From positions 134,136,057-134,200,056 of the forward strand of contig NC_044277.2 of the NCBI RefSeq assembly GCF_004027225.2: a DNA stretch of 64,000 bases, in the 5' to 3' direction. The notes beneath the pieces were generated by a model that saw only the letters and a program-made list of their open reading frames with translations, made no database searches and was not told the DNA's origin. This DNA is from Strigops habroptila (lineage: Eukaryota; Chordata; Aves; Psittaciformes; Psittacidae). The position numbers were made by a program, and so were the translations under genes. Positions 25,201 through 40,200 of the stretch are shown here, piece by piece (position 1 is the first letter of the stretch; each line of letters starts with the position of its first letter).

Positions 25201-28200
25201 GCCTACTGCCAGTGTCATCATTTGTTTCCATGATGAAGCCTGGTCTACTCTGCTGAGAACCGTGCACAGCATTATGGACACAGCCCCAAAAGCCTCCCTC
25301 AAGGATATCATCCTGGTTGATGATCTCAGCCAGCAAGGTATCCCCCATTTCTCTGTATGTGAGCTCTTTTTCCAAAGCTTCAGGGAAGAAACTGTCCTCC
25401 TCCAAGAAGTGCATGAGGAGAGTAGAAGGAAAAGAGGACCCTCAGGAAGAGAGCTAAGCAGAGCCCTGAGCTGGCTGCCAGGTTTCACTCTTCCATCCCT
25501 AGAATTCAGCTTAGCTTTTCAATTTGTAAATACATTTCTCTTTTTTCCCCCATCATTTCCAATCACCCTGAACGTTTTGACTTTAAAATAAAGTCATAGT
25601 ATGCAAATTTTAGTCTTCCCACTGGACCAGATCTGCTGTCATAATTTCCAGACTTGGACTTTGGCTGAATCATAGAGTGGAAAACTCCACATTGCTGAAG
25701 CAATCCAAGAGCCTGGGAAAGCCAAACACCTGTGGTGTCTCATTCTGATCTGTGCCTTTTATGAGATTATGAGAACATCCACCTATTGCTGAAAACAGGA
25801 GAGGAGGCTGTAAAGTTTCGCACAGGAATAGCTTCATACCTAGTGAATCTCAGTTTCCATTAGTCTCTACTTTGGCATTTTGCTGCTATGAGAATATTTG
25901 GAACCTGGCCTGCTTGGCCATGTAAAACAAATGCCCCCAAAGCATTTTACCGGCAAGAAGTAGCATCTCCTACTAATTTGCTTTTCTGTAACAGCTTGAA
26001 TCAAAGCTAAAACATTTCAGTGACCATTCTGTTTCTGACAGGGCCCCTGAAATCAGCTCTGAGTGAATACATTTCTAAGCTGGATGGTGTGAAACTTATC
26101 CGGAGCAACAAGAGGCTTGGAGTCATTCGAGGTCGGATGCTAGGAGCTGCACGGGCAACAGGGGATGTGCTCATCTTCATGGATTCACACTGCGAGTGTC
26201 AGAAGGGCTGGCTGGAACCCCTCCTAGCCAGGCTGTCCAGCAACCGGTAAATATCCTCCTGACCTTGGAGCTTCTTCATATGCCAATTTCTGCTGAAAGA
26301 GATGTACTTGGGAAGCTTTGGGTATTTTTTTAATCCTCTCTGGGTTACCTTCTTCCTTCTGGTCACATCGCTTTTATTTTCTACCTTATCACCACAAGCA
26401 TCACTCTGATGCGTGGGAAGCAGGGTAGGTCGCACAGCTGATAACCCTCACTTCACACCCAGCATCACTAAACTGTCAGAGTTTGTAACCATTTAGAACT
26501 ATAAGAATGCTTTCTGGTGGTCTGAATTAAAAAGGTTGCAGTCTCAAGCTGTTTGCAAATTGGCAAACAGCCACCAGAGAAACTACTGCAAGACTTCATT
26601 ATTTTTACTTTTTAGCTGTCTCAGTGATGAAATCAGGGATGAAATGCTTTGTCCTCCTGAGCCAGTTTGGCTACATATCAATGTCACCTGTGCTGTCTGT
26701 GAAGATACAGATTCATATTTTCTGAGTTTTTCATGTTTAGGTTGGTGCTTGGCCCTGCTCTTTAAGGTACAGTTGAGCTCATCTATGCAGTTCCCAAGTC
26801 TTTCAAAGAGATTAAATCACTGCAAATGCTTCAAGAATTACATAGCAGTAAATCCTTCATTAAATGGGCTTTTCTGAGAGAGAAAAAATTTTACATTAAC
26901 ATCTCTATCATTACCTATAAGCCATTTGGAAAAAAATGAATTGCTAGAGAGAGTAAAATTAAAAAACCTCAACCTTTAAAACTCTGACCAGACTGTTAAA
27001 TAGTCATACTAAAGACCTCCACAGGCTCTTCCCAGATGCTGGAACAAGCTGCTTTCATGGCTGATTATGTTTGCTTATAAGAGAATTAACAGGAGTTTTT
27101 TAGAAATTATAATTTGGATAAAAACAGTAATAATACTGAAAGCAAGAGTAATGCTGCCCTAGGATGTCAGGAATATTCTTTCGTAAAAGGTCCTCCTTGG
27201 AAAAGCAGATTGGTTTTTTGTCTGCTGACTTATTAGATGGCTTATTACGACTATGCTTCATGATTCTTCTGCCTTGAGCTATAGTCTATTGTTGATGTTC
27301 ATGCAAAACTCTTATCTGTATCAAATGTCCTTATTCAAGGTTGTATTACTGAAATTAAGAGGGTTATAGAAAGTTAGGACCCCACCACAAGTGTGGTGAT
27401 TCACTGTCAAAAATTATCCCTTTTGAGGGAATGCAAAGCCACCAAGCCTACTATTGCTCTGAGATTTCATGAGAAAGGGATTCTCTTGCTCTATAGGGCC
27501 CATATGCTCATTCATTCTTCCAGGAGGGCAGAATTTAACACTGAGTTAACGGCTAATTGGATTAATGGAGCAAAGATAGAAGAGCGTTTAGTTAATAGTA
27601 TGGACTAAGCCATCCCTTTCTGTATGCTGTATCAGTCACTGTGTCTGAGCCTGGAACTTTGTCACTGCTAGTGTGGAGAACCTGTGCCATTCTCCAGTGC
27701 ACAGGGAAGACATGCTCAAAGGCATCTGGCAATCACTTTCCTTCGCTGTCCCTGTTTCCCCAGCTGAAGAATGGTGATAATAACGCTGACCTGATAAGGA
27801 AGTTAATTCGTGACTTTTCTTAAATTGCTTGTAATGCTTGCATGGAGATCACTATGGAAATGTAAAGCATTAGCATAGTCAACCTGGCCTCATTTAGCAG
27901 TTGAGGAGCTATTAAATTGGATCATGTGCACTCCCTGAGACTACCTAAATGAGGCAAGCACAGTGAAAAAAAAGCTTCCAGTGACTGGAGAAATATCCAT
28001 CTTTCCTCTTCTTAATGTACCAGTCAAGCTCCTACTCACGCATTTTTGCTGAAGAGACAGGATGGGAAAACACTTAATCACCGAGAGTGGGTGAGTTGTT
28101 TGCTGGCAAGGAAAAATACAGCCTTTCCAAAGCTCAAACCTTTGCAGCAGCTTAACCGAGCTGGAGGGAGATTTTAACTTTGAAAATTGTGATTAAGCCT

Positions 28201-31200
28201 AATTTTCTAGACTTCTGATCAGATCTACAACTACTACTGTGACCTGTCTTTTAGAGATGCTGAGAGATCCTTACCCAAACTGAGACCTCACAGTGAGCTG
28301 AACATACAAAACCAGAGATACCCGCAGTTCTTAGTAGACTGTGGTAATAACAGATAGGATAAACATGAGAAAAATTATCCCAATTTTACAGGTATGGAAA
28401 TGTTTTGCAGATATTTGACATTTCACCCCCCTGTGTGATGGCTTTATTCACTAACCCAATCAAAATTATTTTCAGAAAAGTATTAAGTCTTTCTAAAATC
28501 ATTACTCATGCGTATATGGGCACGTTGACTGGGACTGTTTCTGTGAAGCATACCTAATAAATTGACTGAGAAGCTGTGCGTGAGCTTAGTATATTGCCTA
28601 GAGAACGGTTCAACGGTCTGTGTAGCTTCCCGTGACATTTTGATTGTTCAAGGATGAATTCTGTAGATACCTGGACAACATTAGAAAACTCGATGAGATG
28701 CCCCATAGATCATTTCATTTGACAACTGTTTGTGTTCCAGGCTAATTCCAGGTGAGTAGCACGGTGCCTAGTAGTGCAGCTGTGCCATTATTACAGCCAT
28801 CTTTCAAGAGGTTTGCCTTTTCCAGGAGACTGCAGGAGACAGCTGCTATTTTGTATTCGGTCCAAAGGCAGTGAAAGGCAGAGGGGGCATATAATGAACT
28901 GTGCTATGAAGCCTTTAAAAGAGTCTTCCTTTAACCAAAAACAGTGACCATCATGTCAGTAGTTCTACTAAGAAGTACTAAGAACTGAAGCAGGATGACT
29001 TTTTAAAAAAACATCCCAAGTGTGGTTCCTGAGAATACTGCATGAAAGCAAGATGAGCCTTGATTATATTCTTGATAAGGAATTCCACCTCTAAAGAAGG
29101 CATGGGCACCATAACTGTGGCAGAGGGGTGGCTTGCAGAGGGGTGGCTTACAGAGGGATAGCTTGCCCTTAGGATCTTTCCCCTTTCTCCTTGCTCCCCT
29201 TGCTCCTTATTGCAAGGGCTGTTTTCCACTATGTTGGTGCACTGCCTATACCACAGTTCAAATAATACATTAGGAAACAGCAGCCTGTGATACTATTCAA
29301 AGAAGCCTATCTAGTTCCTAAAATTCAAAGGCCTCAACTTAGGACTGTGATTTTAAGTAACTAATTTTTAATGAAAATGCTGTTAAACAGAGTAAGAAAT
29401 TAATATTGCAGTGGAATGGTATGTTATCCACTCCCTTTGGATGGTCCCATTCTACTCCCATCCACTCCCAATGTTTGCTCCCATTCAGGAGTGAATTGGA
29501 GCCTCTACTTGTAGATACAGGAGTTCTTCTATCCAGAAAATGTCTGTGTGCTTCTAGTTTTATAGTAATACATGAGAGAGAAGGGAAATATTTTGCACTA
29601 AAGTTGAAAAGCTCCTTCATCTATTTTTATCTGATTCTCCACTTCTCAGTGGCCCAAACCCCAGCTTTTTGAGCTACCAAATACCTGAGCCATCTGTTTT
29701 TTACCTTCTCTCAGGTTCAGGGAAGCGTGATATCCAGAGCCCGCAGATCCCCAGCATCTGAGCATGCGCTTCCATGCTATTCTTGTTTTGAAAACCTTCC
29801 ATATACTCACATCTAACAGCCTGTTTCCTGGGACGACTCCTTTTGCCTGATCCTTTTATATGCTCCATTTGCCAATAACACTCATTTCAAATTCAGTAAA
29901 TTAATGTTCTGCATTTACATGGTACATTATGTGAAGATATGCTCTTTCTTTACAATCTTTCACAGTTGATCAGGATCAGTAGGTGACCTATTTTAAAGAA
30001 GTTGAGATAAAGAAACTGAAGACAAGAATTTAAAGCCAAAAGCAAATATTACTGCCAAAAGTAGGAGCAATGAGGATTTAGTCATGATCTATGGCACAGC
30101 ACCCTGACTGTCCAGTGCAAAAAGGTATTGGTTGCTCCTACAGATTTTGGCACCCCCATACAAATTTGAATGTTTTAACAAAAAAGACAGGCTCAAAAGA
30201 TTACTTTTTTTTTAAATAAAGCATTCCCTTAGCAGTCTACCCAGCAGAGACCTGAAATATATGTTTAGTGCTTAGCATATGAGCGGTCCACCAATTCAAG
30301 GAGACTGTTCATGTGCCTTGTGTTAGTCTGGAGCTGGTCTGTAGGGCAATATTGAAGTAATCCACTCTGAAACTGGTTGAAGAAAATATATAACTTTCAT
30401 GTTTGGGTTTGGGGTTTTTTTGTTATTGTTCCTCCCTATTTAAAGGGGGATTTAAACACATTAAAATCCATTCCCTTCCCAGCAAAGGAAAGTACAAATC
30501 AATAAAAAGCACTTCCAAAAAACCAGCGTATCTAAAACTTCAAAACAGATGTGTTAATTAAATCTTCCTCCCCTCATGTTACTTATTCTAAAAATAAAAA
30601 AGAACATAATGTTCATGGTGACTGCAAAGGGTCATGGGAAGACATTTCATTTGCAATTGTATTTGGTTGAGAAATCCCAAACCAGGAAATTGTTCTTGTT
30701 TGGGTTGCTCTTTTTCATGGAATTGTGACCTTTTGTAGTTCATGTGTGTTCCAAGCATTTGAAATATTCACAAATGAGTCAAATGGTTCATAGCCTTGCT
30801 GATAGTTGTGTTTGAATTTCCTGTTTTTCCCTTTCCTTGGATTCCACAGAGTAAAATTAGCAGTAGTTTGCCAGTGTGTGTTTCATTTCAAAGTGCCGAG
30901 AAGCTGCTGACTGTCTGCCAGTTACCCAGTTAAAACGAAACAGAATAGCTAAGAACATTTTCCAGCTTTCAATTGCCTTCTGCTGCAAATTTGCATTTAG
31001 AATCAAACATCAAACTATCACTGAATATGCAGAAAACAGATATTCTATTAAAAAGAAAAAAACATTAATACCAAAAGATAGGTAATGCACTGCTTGACTA
31101 AGATTAAAATTGGACGTTGGGCAGTTGTCATACAAGATAAAGTTACCAGATTCCTCTATTTCAAGTCAGAAAGACACTCCTAACATTTAAAGTTTTACTA

Positions 31201-34200
31201 AGGTGTGCTGCTCTTGGTTTCGGCACAGCTAGGCCAGTTTATACTAGGTGAAGATCTAACATTACACACCAGGGTAGAATGTGACCTGTCCAGTGAGTTA
31301 TTTTCAACTGTCTTAAACACTGTAATTTTCTGTGTCATAATTTGCAGATAGTTTGGATAATTGCTTGGTCTCCAAGCCATCAGAATCCATTACATCACTG
31401 CAGGTATTTTTCTTGAATGGCATTGAAGAATTAATGCCCAACAGCAAGCAAAGCAAAAGCATGTATTAAAAATAAACTACTGTTTCAGTAAGAACTATTG
31501 CTGCAGTTCACAATTTTATGAGCAACTGCACTGATACTAGAAGCATTGGAGCTTCAAGATTTATAGTGGCAACAAATTTAAGGTGGATCCAAAAAGAAGG
31601 ACAGGTTGGCTGAAATTCTGTGAAAATATAGGATAGTCTGAAATGTCTGAATCATCTGATCCAGAATATGTTTGAGCATAACTGAGTATCCGCATTGTCT
31701 CTGCCTGAACTCTCTCAGGTATGCACATGTGGTCTAGTCTTCATGGTCAAGGTTTTTTGAATGGTTTAGTCTGCATTGCCTCCTCTGGCTTCCACTCAAA
31801 TACGCCCTCCTGATATTTCCCTGTTGACTCCAAAATGGTAAAATAAACTACCCTGGGTCATTAGTTCCTCAATCCTGTCTGAATGAGAATGGATAAACAA
31901 GTAGCAATATATAAAACGCATTTCAGCAAGTAGCATCAAACTGAGGTGGGAAGAACGCAATGCCAACTACACTCCTAACCACACAGTTGTCAGATACTCA
32001 TACACTGGAGAATGCAGCAGGCTGTAGAAATTACAATTACAGTGACTTTTCATTTTTTTTGGAAGGTTAGTCATATAAAATCCACCATTTAATTTGTTAG
32101 GTGGATTTTTCCCAGCATATTACAGAAAAAAACATCTGCTTGTGCGAGTCCATGAGGACATTGCCTTTTAAGTAACTTCTAGAAGCAGTTGGTTAGTTTT
32201 CTTTTCATGCTGTTAGTGAGTAAAGGTTAAATACAGCTTGCAGTAGGAAGGCTCCTGCCGCCTTGAGTTTGAGGTGGTTGCTCCTGTCCTGAATACAAAC
32301 TATGTCACACAGGTATCATGAAGAGAATCAGGGGAGGACAGCAGCTTTATTATTTTTACTATCATTTCTTTCCTTTTCTTCTTGAGTCCTGCAGGGGAAT
32401 GAGAGCAAATAATTGCCTTAATGTGCATGCCTACAAATGTTGCAGGTGACCATGAAATTGTCTTCTCTATTTATAAACCCAGTGCTTTTTTCTAAGAGTG
32501 CCTATTATTACGTATTACAAAGGCTGGATTTACACCTGAATGGAGAAATATAATCACATCTTTATTTTAAATCTTTCTGCCTTTAGTTCATCATAGTCTG
32601 TTCTTATTAGGAACAAAGGAATAACTGAGTCATTTTAATGCTATCCTCTGCATAGTTCATCTCATACAGTTCACTAACTAACAGTAGCCTCTGTTTCTCC
32701 TTGGGCTTTTAAAATTCTCTACAGGAAATGGTAACTGTGATAAAACAAAGTTTGGAGTTTCCCCCCACCCTGATACTGCGAAAACATTATTCTAGTGATT
32801 GTAAAGGTAGAGAAGATATACCGAGATTACATTAACATGACCTGGAGCTACCATCTTCCTCAGCTGGCTGGTCTCTGCCTCGGAAAAGTACAAAGAGTAA
32901 ACTTCGCTGGAGACTCCCGAGATGTCCTTTATTGATAATATTATGTTTTAAGCATATTTCTCTCAAGAGTGATCTCTGACCAACTTATAACTCTTTCAAA
33001 GAGAAGATAAAACTCCTACTTTTGGCCCCAAAATCAGCCATTTAATTTCTCTCCCTCAGTTTTAACAGGAAGTTACTTTCTAGGGCAAGAGCTACTCCAG
33101 AATGATTGCCTATATGGATACTCTTACTCTAGAACATGAATTGGAGTAATGCTGCTTACGGTGCAATGGCTCTGTTCTAGCTCTTAAAAGTAGATTCCAC
33201 ACTGTGACAGTGCGTTTGCAAGAGCATTTTAAGCTTGTGATAAAATATGAACAGAAACTGGTTTATTAACTTCGTGATAAATGTTTTTGCAAAACAACCA
33301 GCAGAACAAAATAAGGGTAAGTGCACTCTTCATTGACCTAAAGTGACAAACTCATGAAGTGTGTTGAGTATCTACAGGAAAATCAAAGAATTGCAAAGTG
33401 AGGTCAAAATTATCTTTTGTTATAAATTTTGCATCCATGCAAAGCCTATAGCATCAGAGGTTGGGGCCTCTGTGTGAAATAACTTTATAAAAATTCTGAT
33501 GGCGAACTCATAGCAAAATCCTGAATAGCTTTATATGACAATGCAAGTACAGGTTATCAATAAATTATTGATCTTTAGCTCACTGCAGCCTCAGTATTCC
33601 CATGCAGTGAGCACCTGAACTTCTATCAGCTGGGAAAGTAAGGGCACTCAACATTTAGAGGAGTGCTTGTGTTTGACAGTGTCAAAGAGGAGAACCACCG
33701 TTTACTAATAGCGTATTGAACTTCATTTGTGCTTTGGCTTTGAAAACAAAGGCTACTGTCTTTTTCAGAAACAGTGTCGTCTCCCCCGTCATAGATGTCA
33801 TAGACTGGAAGACTTTTCAGTACTATCACTCAGTGGGCCTGCATCGAGGTGTTTTTGATTGGAAACTAAATTTTCACTGGGAACCAGTGCCAGAGCATGA
33901 AGAGAAGGTACGACAGTCTCCCATCAGCCCTATCAGGTAACAGTCCATCAGCCAATATGTCTCTGCTCAGCTCAGCAGCGAAACTGTACAACTTGGCTCA
34001 TCTTCCAGCTAACAGGAGAGAAACGTGGTTACTTGCATATGCTCAGCTAATGTTTTTTGAAGGGATAGCCTTTTGGTTTACACTGACTTCGTGCGGCCCT
34101 TAGTAATCATTCTTACTAGGTTGCAGTCATCCTTTCAACACGACAAATATTTTTCGCACATCAACAAAACTAGTATACAACCTGACCAGACAAGCTGTGG

Positions 34201-37200
34201 AGGTTTGTAGGGAAAGCAAAAGACGGGTCATACAGAGCTAAAAGAGATGTCTTAATCATGATCTGTTTGTCTCTTGTTTTGTATGTATGTAACATTTCCC
34301 ACTGTCCTGAGCCTTATTTGATAATTCAGCTCTTGTCTCCCTTCCCCAAGCGAATCCTAGAATTAGGTTCCAGTTGTTTTTTCTTTTGGTTAGATAATTA
34401 ATTCATTCAAGATTCAAGTGATGTAATGTTATTGCTATGGAAATGGTGGGATTTTCACCCTTTACATAATTCCCTATCCAAAACTCAAAGCATTCATTTC
34501 CAAACTTTTCTACACAGGAGTCCTGTGGTAGCTGGTGCAGTGGTGGCCATGGATCGACATTACTTCCAAAACATTGGAGCTTATGATTCTGACATGACCA
34601 CATGGGGAGCAGAAAATCTGGAGCTATCTATAAGGGTAAGAACCTTAATTAAAACACCAAGATGTGGTAAGTATTGGGCTTTTAAGGAACCTGAATGAAA
34701 AGTCAAGCAGCAGTTTATGAAAGCAGTTAAATGCAGAACATCTTGGAGTATGGGACTAATACTTTCCTTGCAGAAATCTATCCCCACGCTCCATGACCTG
34801 CCAGGACTATATAAGAATATACAGCTGCTCTGAGTTAGGAGCATTATGTCAGGAAAAGGAAGCTTCACTGGCTATCACTATCTTCCTGAGGATCGGTTTC
34901 AGCACCTTCTGAAAGCTGCCTAGTCTTTTTTGGCATTTAACATGCACCAAAGGGAGAGTAGATTTATTTCTCTGCCAACCTGTAGTTTAAATACCAAATT
35001 GTTTATATTAAATTGTTTGCATTGATTTTTTCTGGATACAAAGAGTAACTGATATTAAAAAGCAATGAAAACTGCAGACACAAAGGATGTAGAGTCTTTA
35101 ATGTCCCAGACAAAAGAAGGTGTGTCCCCGGTCTCTTCACTACACTGCACTGTTTGTGCACAGAAAAACATAAAAAGCATATAAATAGCCACACTCAGTC
35201 AAATCGAATGTCTGATTGCCCAGTATCTTCTCTGTGTCTCTGTATTTGCGGGAAACAGTGTATGAAGAAGCACATAATAATGCTCTTCCTGTTTCCAGCC
35301 ATGTGCAGATTAGCATTTCCTGAGGCAGAGTCCATAGTAAAGGAGCTTCTCCTGTTTAGATGCGGGTAACCTACATAAGGTAAACTCTTCTCATGCTTTC
35401 ATCTGTGTTTCAGACCTGGCTGTGTGGTGGCTCTGTAGAAATTATTCCATGTTCCCGAGTTGGGCATGTCTATCGAAATCACTTTCCCCCTGCTTTTTCC
35501 TACGAAGATGCCATTGTGAGGAACAAAATCCGAATAGCAGAGACCTGGCTGGGCCCTTTTAAAGAGAACTTCTACAAGCATGACACAGTGGCTTTCTTAA
35601 TCAGCAAGGTAAAGACATCTGTAGTGGTTTGTTTCTGAGGAAAGGAGTGTGTTGAGGTAGGTGAAGGGGTTGGAATAGAGGTGGGGGTGTCTGTATGCAA
35701 ACATTCAATGTGAATGGTGCTGGGGATAGGCTTTGTATGAAACCTTCCAGTGGAAGAGCAGTCAGATCAGGAAGGAAAGAAACTTGTACCTAGGAGTTGT
35801 TTGCTGAAGTTATCAAATCTCTTAGAGTATGATTCCTCCAAATGACTCCTTCTTCAGCTTAGCGAGCAAGCTCTGGTTTATTTTTCCACTGATAGGACAT
35901 GGAGGGTTGCAGTGCATCTGAAGCGGAAGCTAGTGGCAGTGTGTGCAGAAAAGGGCCTTCCTAGAAGATTAATTCTTCATAATTGAAGGTCTTCCTCATG
36001 TGATTCATGAGGATATTCAGTAATATTCATGGGTATGTGGCAAACTGTGGTGTCTCTCCCACTGGAAGGGAACATCTCTGAGTGGTCGAGTGACAAAAAA
36101 GGTGATTTTTTTTGGCCTGAACTGGCAGACATCCAGAAGCAACTGTCTGTAACTGAGAAGGTTTGATCTCAACATAGCCTCTATTTACATGTTACTTTTT
36201 CATTAGGAGCATCACTCAGACAGCAGTCTGACCTCCAGGGATTTGGATTCCCAGTAGCCTGTACACCAAGACAGGTTTACAAGCAGGTGTGTGGTGTAGT
36301 CCTGGCATGCAGCCACACTTGAATCATCTGCACACCCACCAACAACTGCAGAATGACCACACTTGGTTTTAAGCCACTGTATAATGCATTGCAAATAAGG
36401 GTCAGTCAAGGGACTGTATATCCCATGTATTACAAACCAGTGAATATTTGTTTAGGAGCCATGCAGCTATGGTTAATGTTGTTAATGGTAAGTTGTTAAT
36501 AATGTTAAGTTGTTAATGTTGCTGCAGCTCTCTGGAATTCTCTGGCTCCAGTACCTGTTCTTATAATGATATCCTCTCCTACAAGGCAGTTTTGAATGAA
36601 AACATGTCATTTATCTTCCTATTCATTTAGCAATGCCATGCTTCTAAGGCAAAAAACATCCACTGAAACATTTAGGCAGAGCTTGGCTAGGTTCTGTGCA
36701 AAGTTTCCCATTCAGTTTTGCTCCTGCATTTCAGTCCTGCACACCTCAGGTATTGCATTGCTGGCCATCATCTAAGAAAGCCAGACCAACAGGAGCTGCA
36801 TTACAGTAGGGAGAAGAGCTGTGTGTCAGCATGGCTTCTCTCCTGTCACCTACTCTGACCTCCTCACACTCCACCAGTGGACCTGCCTCTCAGGCTGCCT
36901 AAGTCAGCCCGCTATGATAATCCTAGAGTCTGAGACCATCACATTTCTTTTTTTATTCTGTTTTCATATTTTTTGAAAGCTTCTCCCTCTTTCTTTGAAC
37001 TCCACTGGCCAGGCGTTCATTAATTGACTCACAAGGGTTACGGCCATGTAATTGGAAGGAGGACACTAGGCCAAGTCTTTCAAGATGGGCAGTTAGGCCC
37101 TTAAATCATTTAATAATTTCCTGAAGGCCTTTCTTGTCAACTCAGAAGCAATTTTCTGTACTAAAAACTACAGCCACCACTGATGCAGTTGACTAGCTGT

Positions 37201-40200
37201 AAGCACCATGACCTTTTGCCTGAGAGTTCATTCAAGCCAGTATATACTCTTAATACTTCTAAGTATGATGCTCATTCAAATGATCAATTTTATGATGTCT
37301 GTGCTCAGCATACCATAACATAAAAGGCCCTTTTCTTTGTTGCTTTCTTTCACAGCCAATATTTTCAGTATGTCAGTGCAGCGAGATGTTATTCAAAAGA
37401 CACAAGCATGCCATGACATTATTGCCGCTCCCCTGCAGATGGGCCCTGCGGGGATTTAGTACACTGAGAGGGTGAGCGGAGCCACCTATTGGCCGCTACA
37501 AAAATCTCCGAGAGCCCACTGCAGAAAACAACTAGTGACCACCATTTAGGTTGCTTTTGAAGTCTTCTTGGTTTATGGTCTGAATCGCATCTTGCACAGA
37601 ATTTTTGTGGCATCAGTGTTAATGCAGATGAATAAGGCTCTTCCCAGCTTTCTTCTGTTTCAGCCGCTGTATCTTTTTCTCCTTTTCTTGGGTGGTGGTT
37701 GATTTATTTCATTTACAAGCAGTTTCCTTTCAGATTGGTTTACACTGATAATTATTTTCTTTACATTATTTACACCACTTATTCAGCATCAAATGCAGAC
37801 TGTAACTAGTACAACAAAATGAGATTTACTGCCACCACCTTCTTCAGCCAAAGCAGTCTCATGAGAAATATCTCATTTTAGGGGAAGCATTTTACTTCTC
37901 TATTTCCCTTTCCCAAGAAAACCTCTTGGGAACAGGTTTGTGTGGTGCTAAATTGCTGAACCTTGTTGTTATGTTTATTAAATCTAAGACCGATACTAAA
38001 CTATGAGGTTCTCTAACGTATTGCAACTGTTGAGCTTCGCCGGTGCAGCTTACAGGGGTTGGCAAACATGGCATGATTGATCCCTGCCTTCAGAAACTGA
38101 TACCTCTCCCTTGATCTTGAATGCCCTTCATTTGTCAGTGCATGTCACAAAGCCCTTTTTTCTTTCTTACGGGTGCAGAGAAATAGCTGGTTTGAGGACA
38201 AGTTATTTATGGGCAAATCTTTGCTTATGTTACCAATTTTAATTTCTGATGTAGGAATCCAACCAGTTTCCTGGAATCCAAACCTGCATTTTTAAAAAGT
38301 AGAAATGTGAAGGGGGAGGTCTACATCTGGCAAGAAAGAGCAGAGAGACTCAAGGGTGGTGAGATATGTTTAGTATTTGGGCACTGAGAGATTTAGATAA
38401 GTGTTTTGTGTAGTTCTGAAACTGAAGGATTAGACACCTGCTTAGAGCTTTTCAGAAATATTAGCCATCTTCAGCGCTAAATACCCTCAAATATTCAGAC
38501 TGTCAGTCCTTTGCAGTGCAGATGCCTGTGTCTTCGCCAAGGGTTGAAGGCACTTGTCTTTCTTCAGAACAGAGTTGCTACCAGGAAGGGTGAGAGCTGA
38601 TACTGTGTGTATATAATTGAAGAAAACACATAAATCATAGAAGAGGTTTTATGCCTTTATAGCCACAAAACACATCCACTTACAAGATTTAGTAACTGTC
38701 AGATAATGATGTGATTGATAGACTATATTTTGGGTTAAATTCTCTGATCACTTACATCCTCTTATCATGGAGGACTGACAATAACTGGGTTATTTGGGCT
38801 GTTAAAGGCCAGGAAATTGAATTTTAATCAATGGGGCAAATTCTATGCTGAATGACAATCTAATGCTATTCCACTGATTTCAGTTTAACAAATATCAAGC
38901 TTGGCCCTGATTTTTTAATTTAAAAAATGACAGTGACTATGTTATCTTGAAGTATAATAATAACTTTTAGAGGAAATACTTATTTTCACAGTGTATGCTA
39001 CTTCTGAAACATTTACTGCCATCATAATGCCAGACTAAATGCTGTTTTAGCACAAAGTTGGAGGAAGGCTATAGCTAGTCCTCCTCTTCTGCATACTAAT
39101 GATAGATATATATCAGTATCTATAAAATGCAGGATAGAAGAGAAAGTAGAAATAATTTCTATATGTAGTCATTTTCACTTCTAACATCACTAACACAAAT
39201 ATACCAGTAACCTTGTTGTCCCTATGCTTTCTCCATGAAGGCAGAGAAGCCAGACTGCAGTGAGCGCCTTCAGCTACAGACGAGACTGGGCTGTAGAAAT
39301 TTCCAGTGGTTTGTATCAAATGTGTACCCTGAGCTCTCCCAACCTGAAGACACACCAAGATTCTCTGGCAAGGTAAGAGAAAATACACTATAAAGAATGA
39401 TTAGTGGGTTTGCATTGTTCAAAGACCCCAGTATTGCTTCCATGTACTCAGTGAGCATAAAGTAAGAGGCTGTTCCTGCTTTGGAACATTTATTGTCCAA
39501 ATAGACAATGCAAGAAGGATAAGAGGAGAAAAAAGAGAACAGAGGAGACAAACAGCTGGTCACATAAACATTGAAAGACAACCAGGAGCTGAACCCAGAT
39601 TGTCTAACCCAGTTCAATGTCACAGCTCAGAGGATCCTAACCTTAGTTTCCTTAGGTGCCATTAGTAAAGGAAATGAATTGTGTTGCCTCATGCAGATGG
39701 CCTTTTATATCAGATCAGTTTGCAAGATCAATATGCAAGATCTAGTTTGAAAGAAAAGAAAAAAATCCTGAATTATGTGCAAAACCATATATCATAAAGG
39801 GATAAAATCACAAAAACATTAGCTGAAGGATATTTTGTTTGTATCTGATTGTGCTTTATTTCAGCATAAACCTTTACTTACAGCTTTACAATACTGGTGT
39901 TGGCTTCTGTGCAGATTACAGACCTGGAAGAGCCATTGCAGAAGGCTCTATTGAACTCTCCCCTTGCAGTGGCAGTCTAACCCAGGTACTGTATACTTTA
40001 AGTACATAGGCACTGTATCAGATCTAGAGAACCATCCAGAAGACGGTAACCCCAACCGTTACATAAAAATGGCTGGGCTGGCATTAGTGGAAATACTGAC
40101 GTGTTCAAAATCAGGCATGTGCTACGGCAATGATGCTCAGTCTTCTGCAGCTGAGTGTCATTTGAAACATGGCAATGTTCCATGTGTCACTGAGGCCAGA

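Larger units (their letters stand above)
26247..33768 (+). other. GALNT15 intron 3
   Basis: A 7.5 kb AT-rich intron. It contains a MIR-like relic near 27725-27840, a 15-base tandem repeat at 29120-29164, and a possible weak MIR/L2-type stretch near 28370-28405 (attatcccaattttacagg). No further exon is needed: exons 3 and 4 join in phase to make the conserved R-N-S-V-V-S-P segment. Confidence 0.85.

Noticed and set aside
25127-25591. 154-codon open frame as a separate gene
   Set aside because: Its middle is GALNT15 exon 2; the rest is read-through into introns on both sides.
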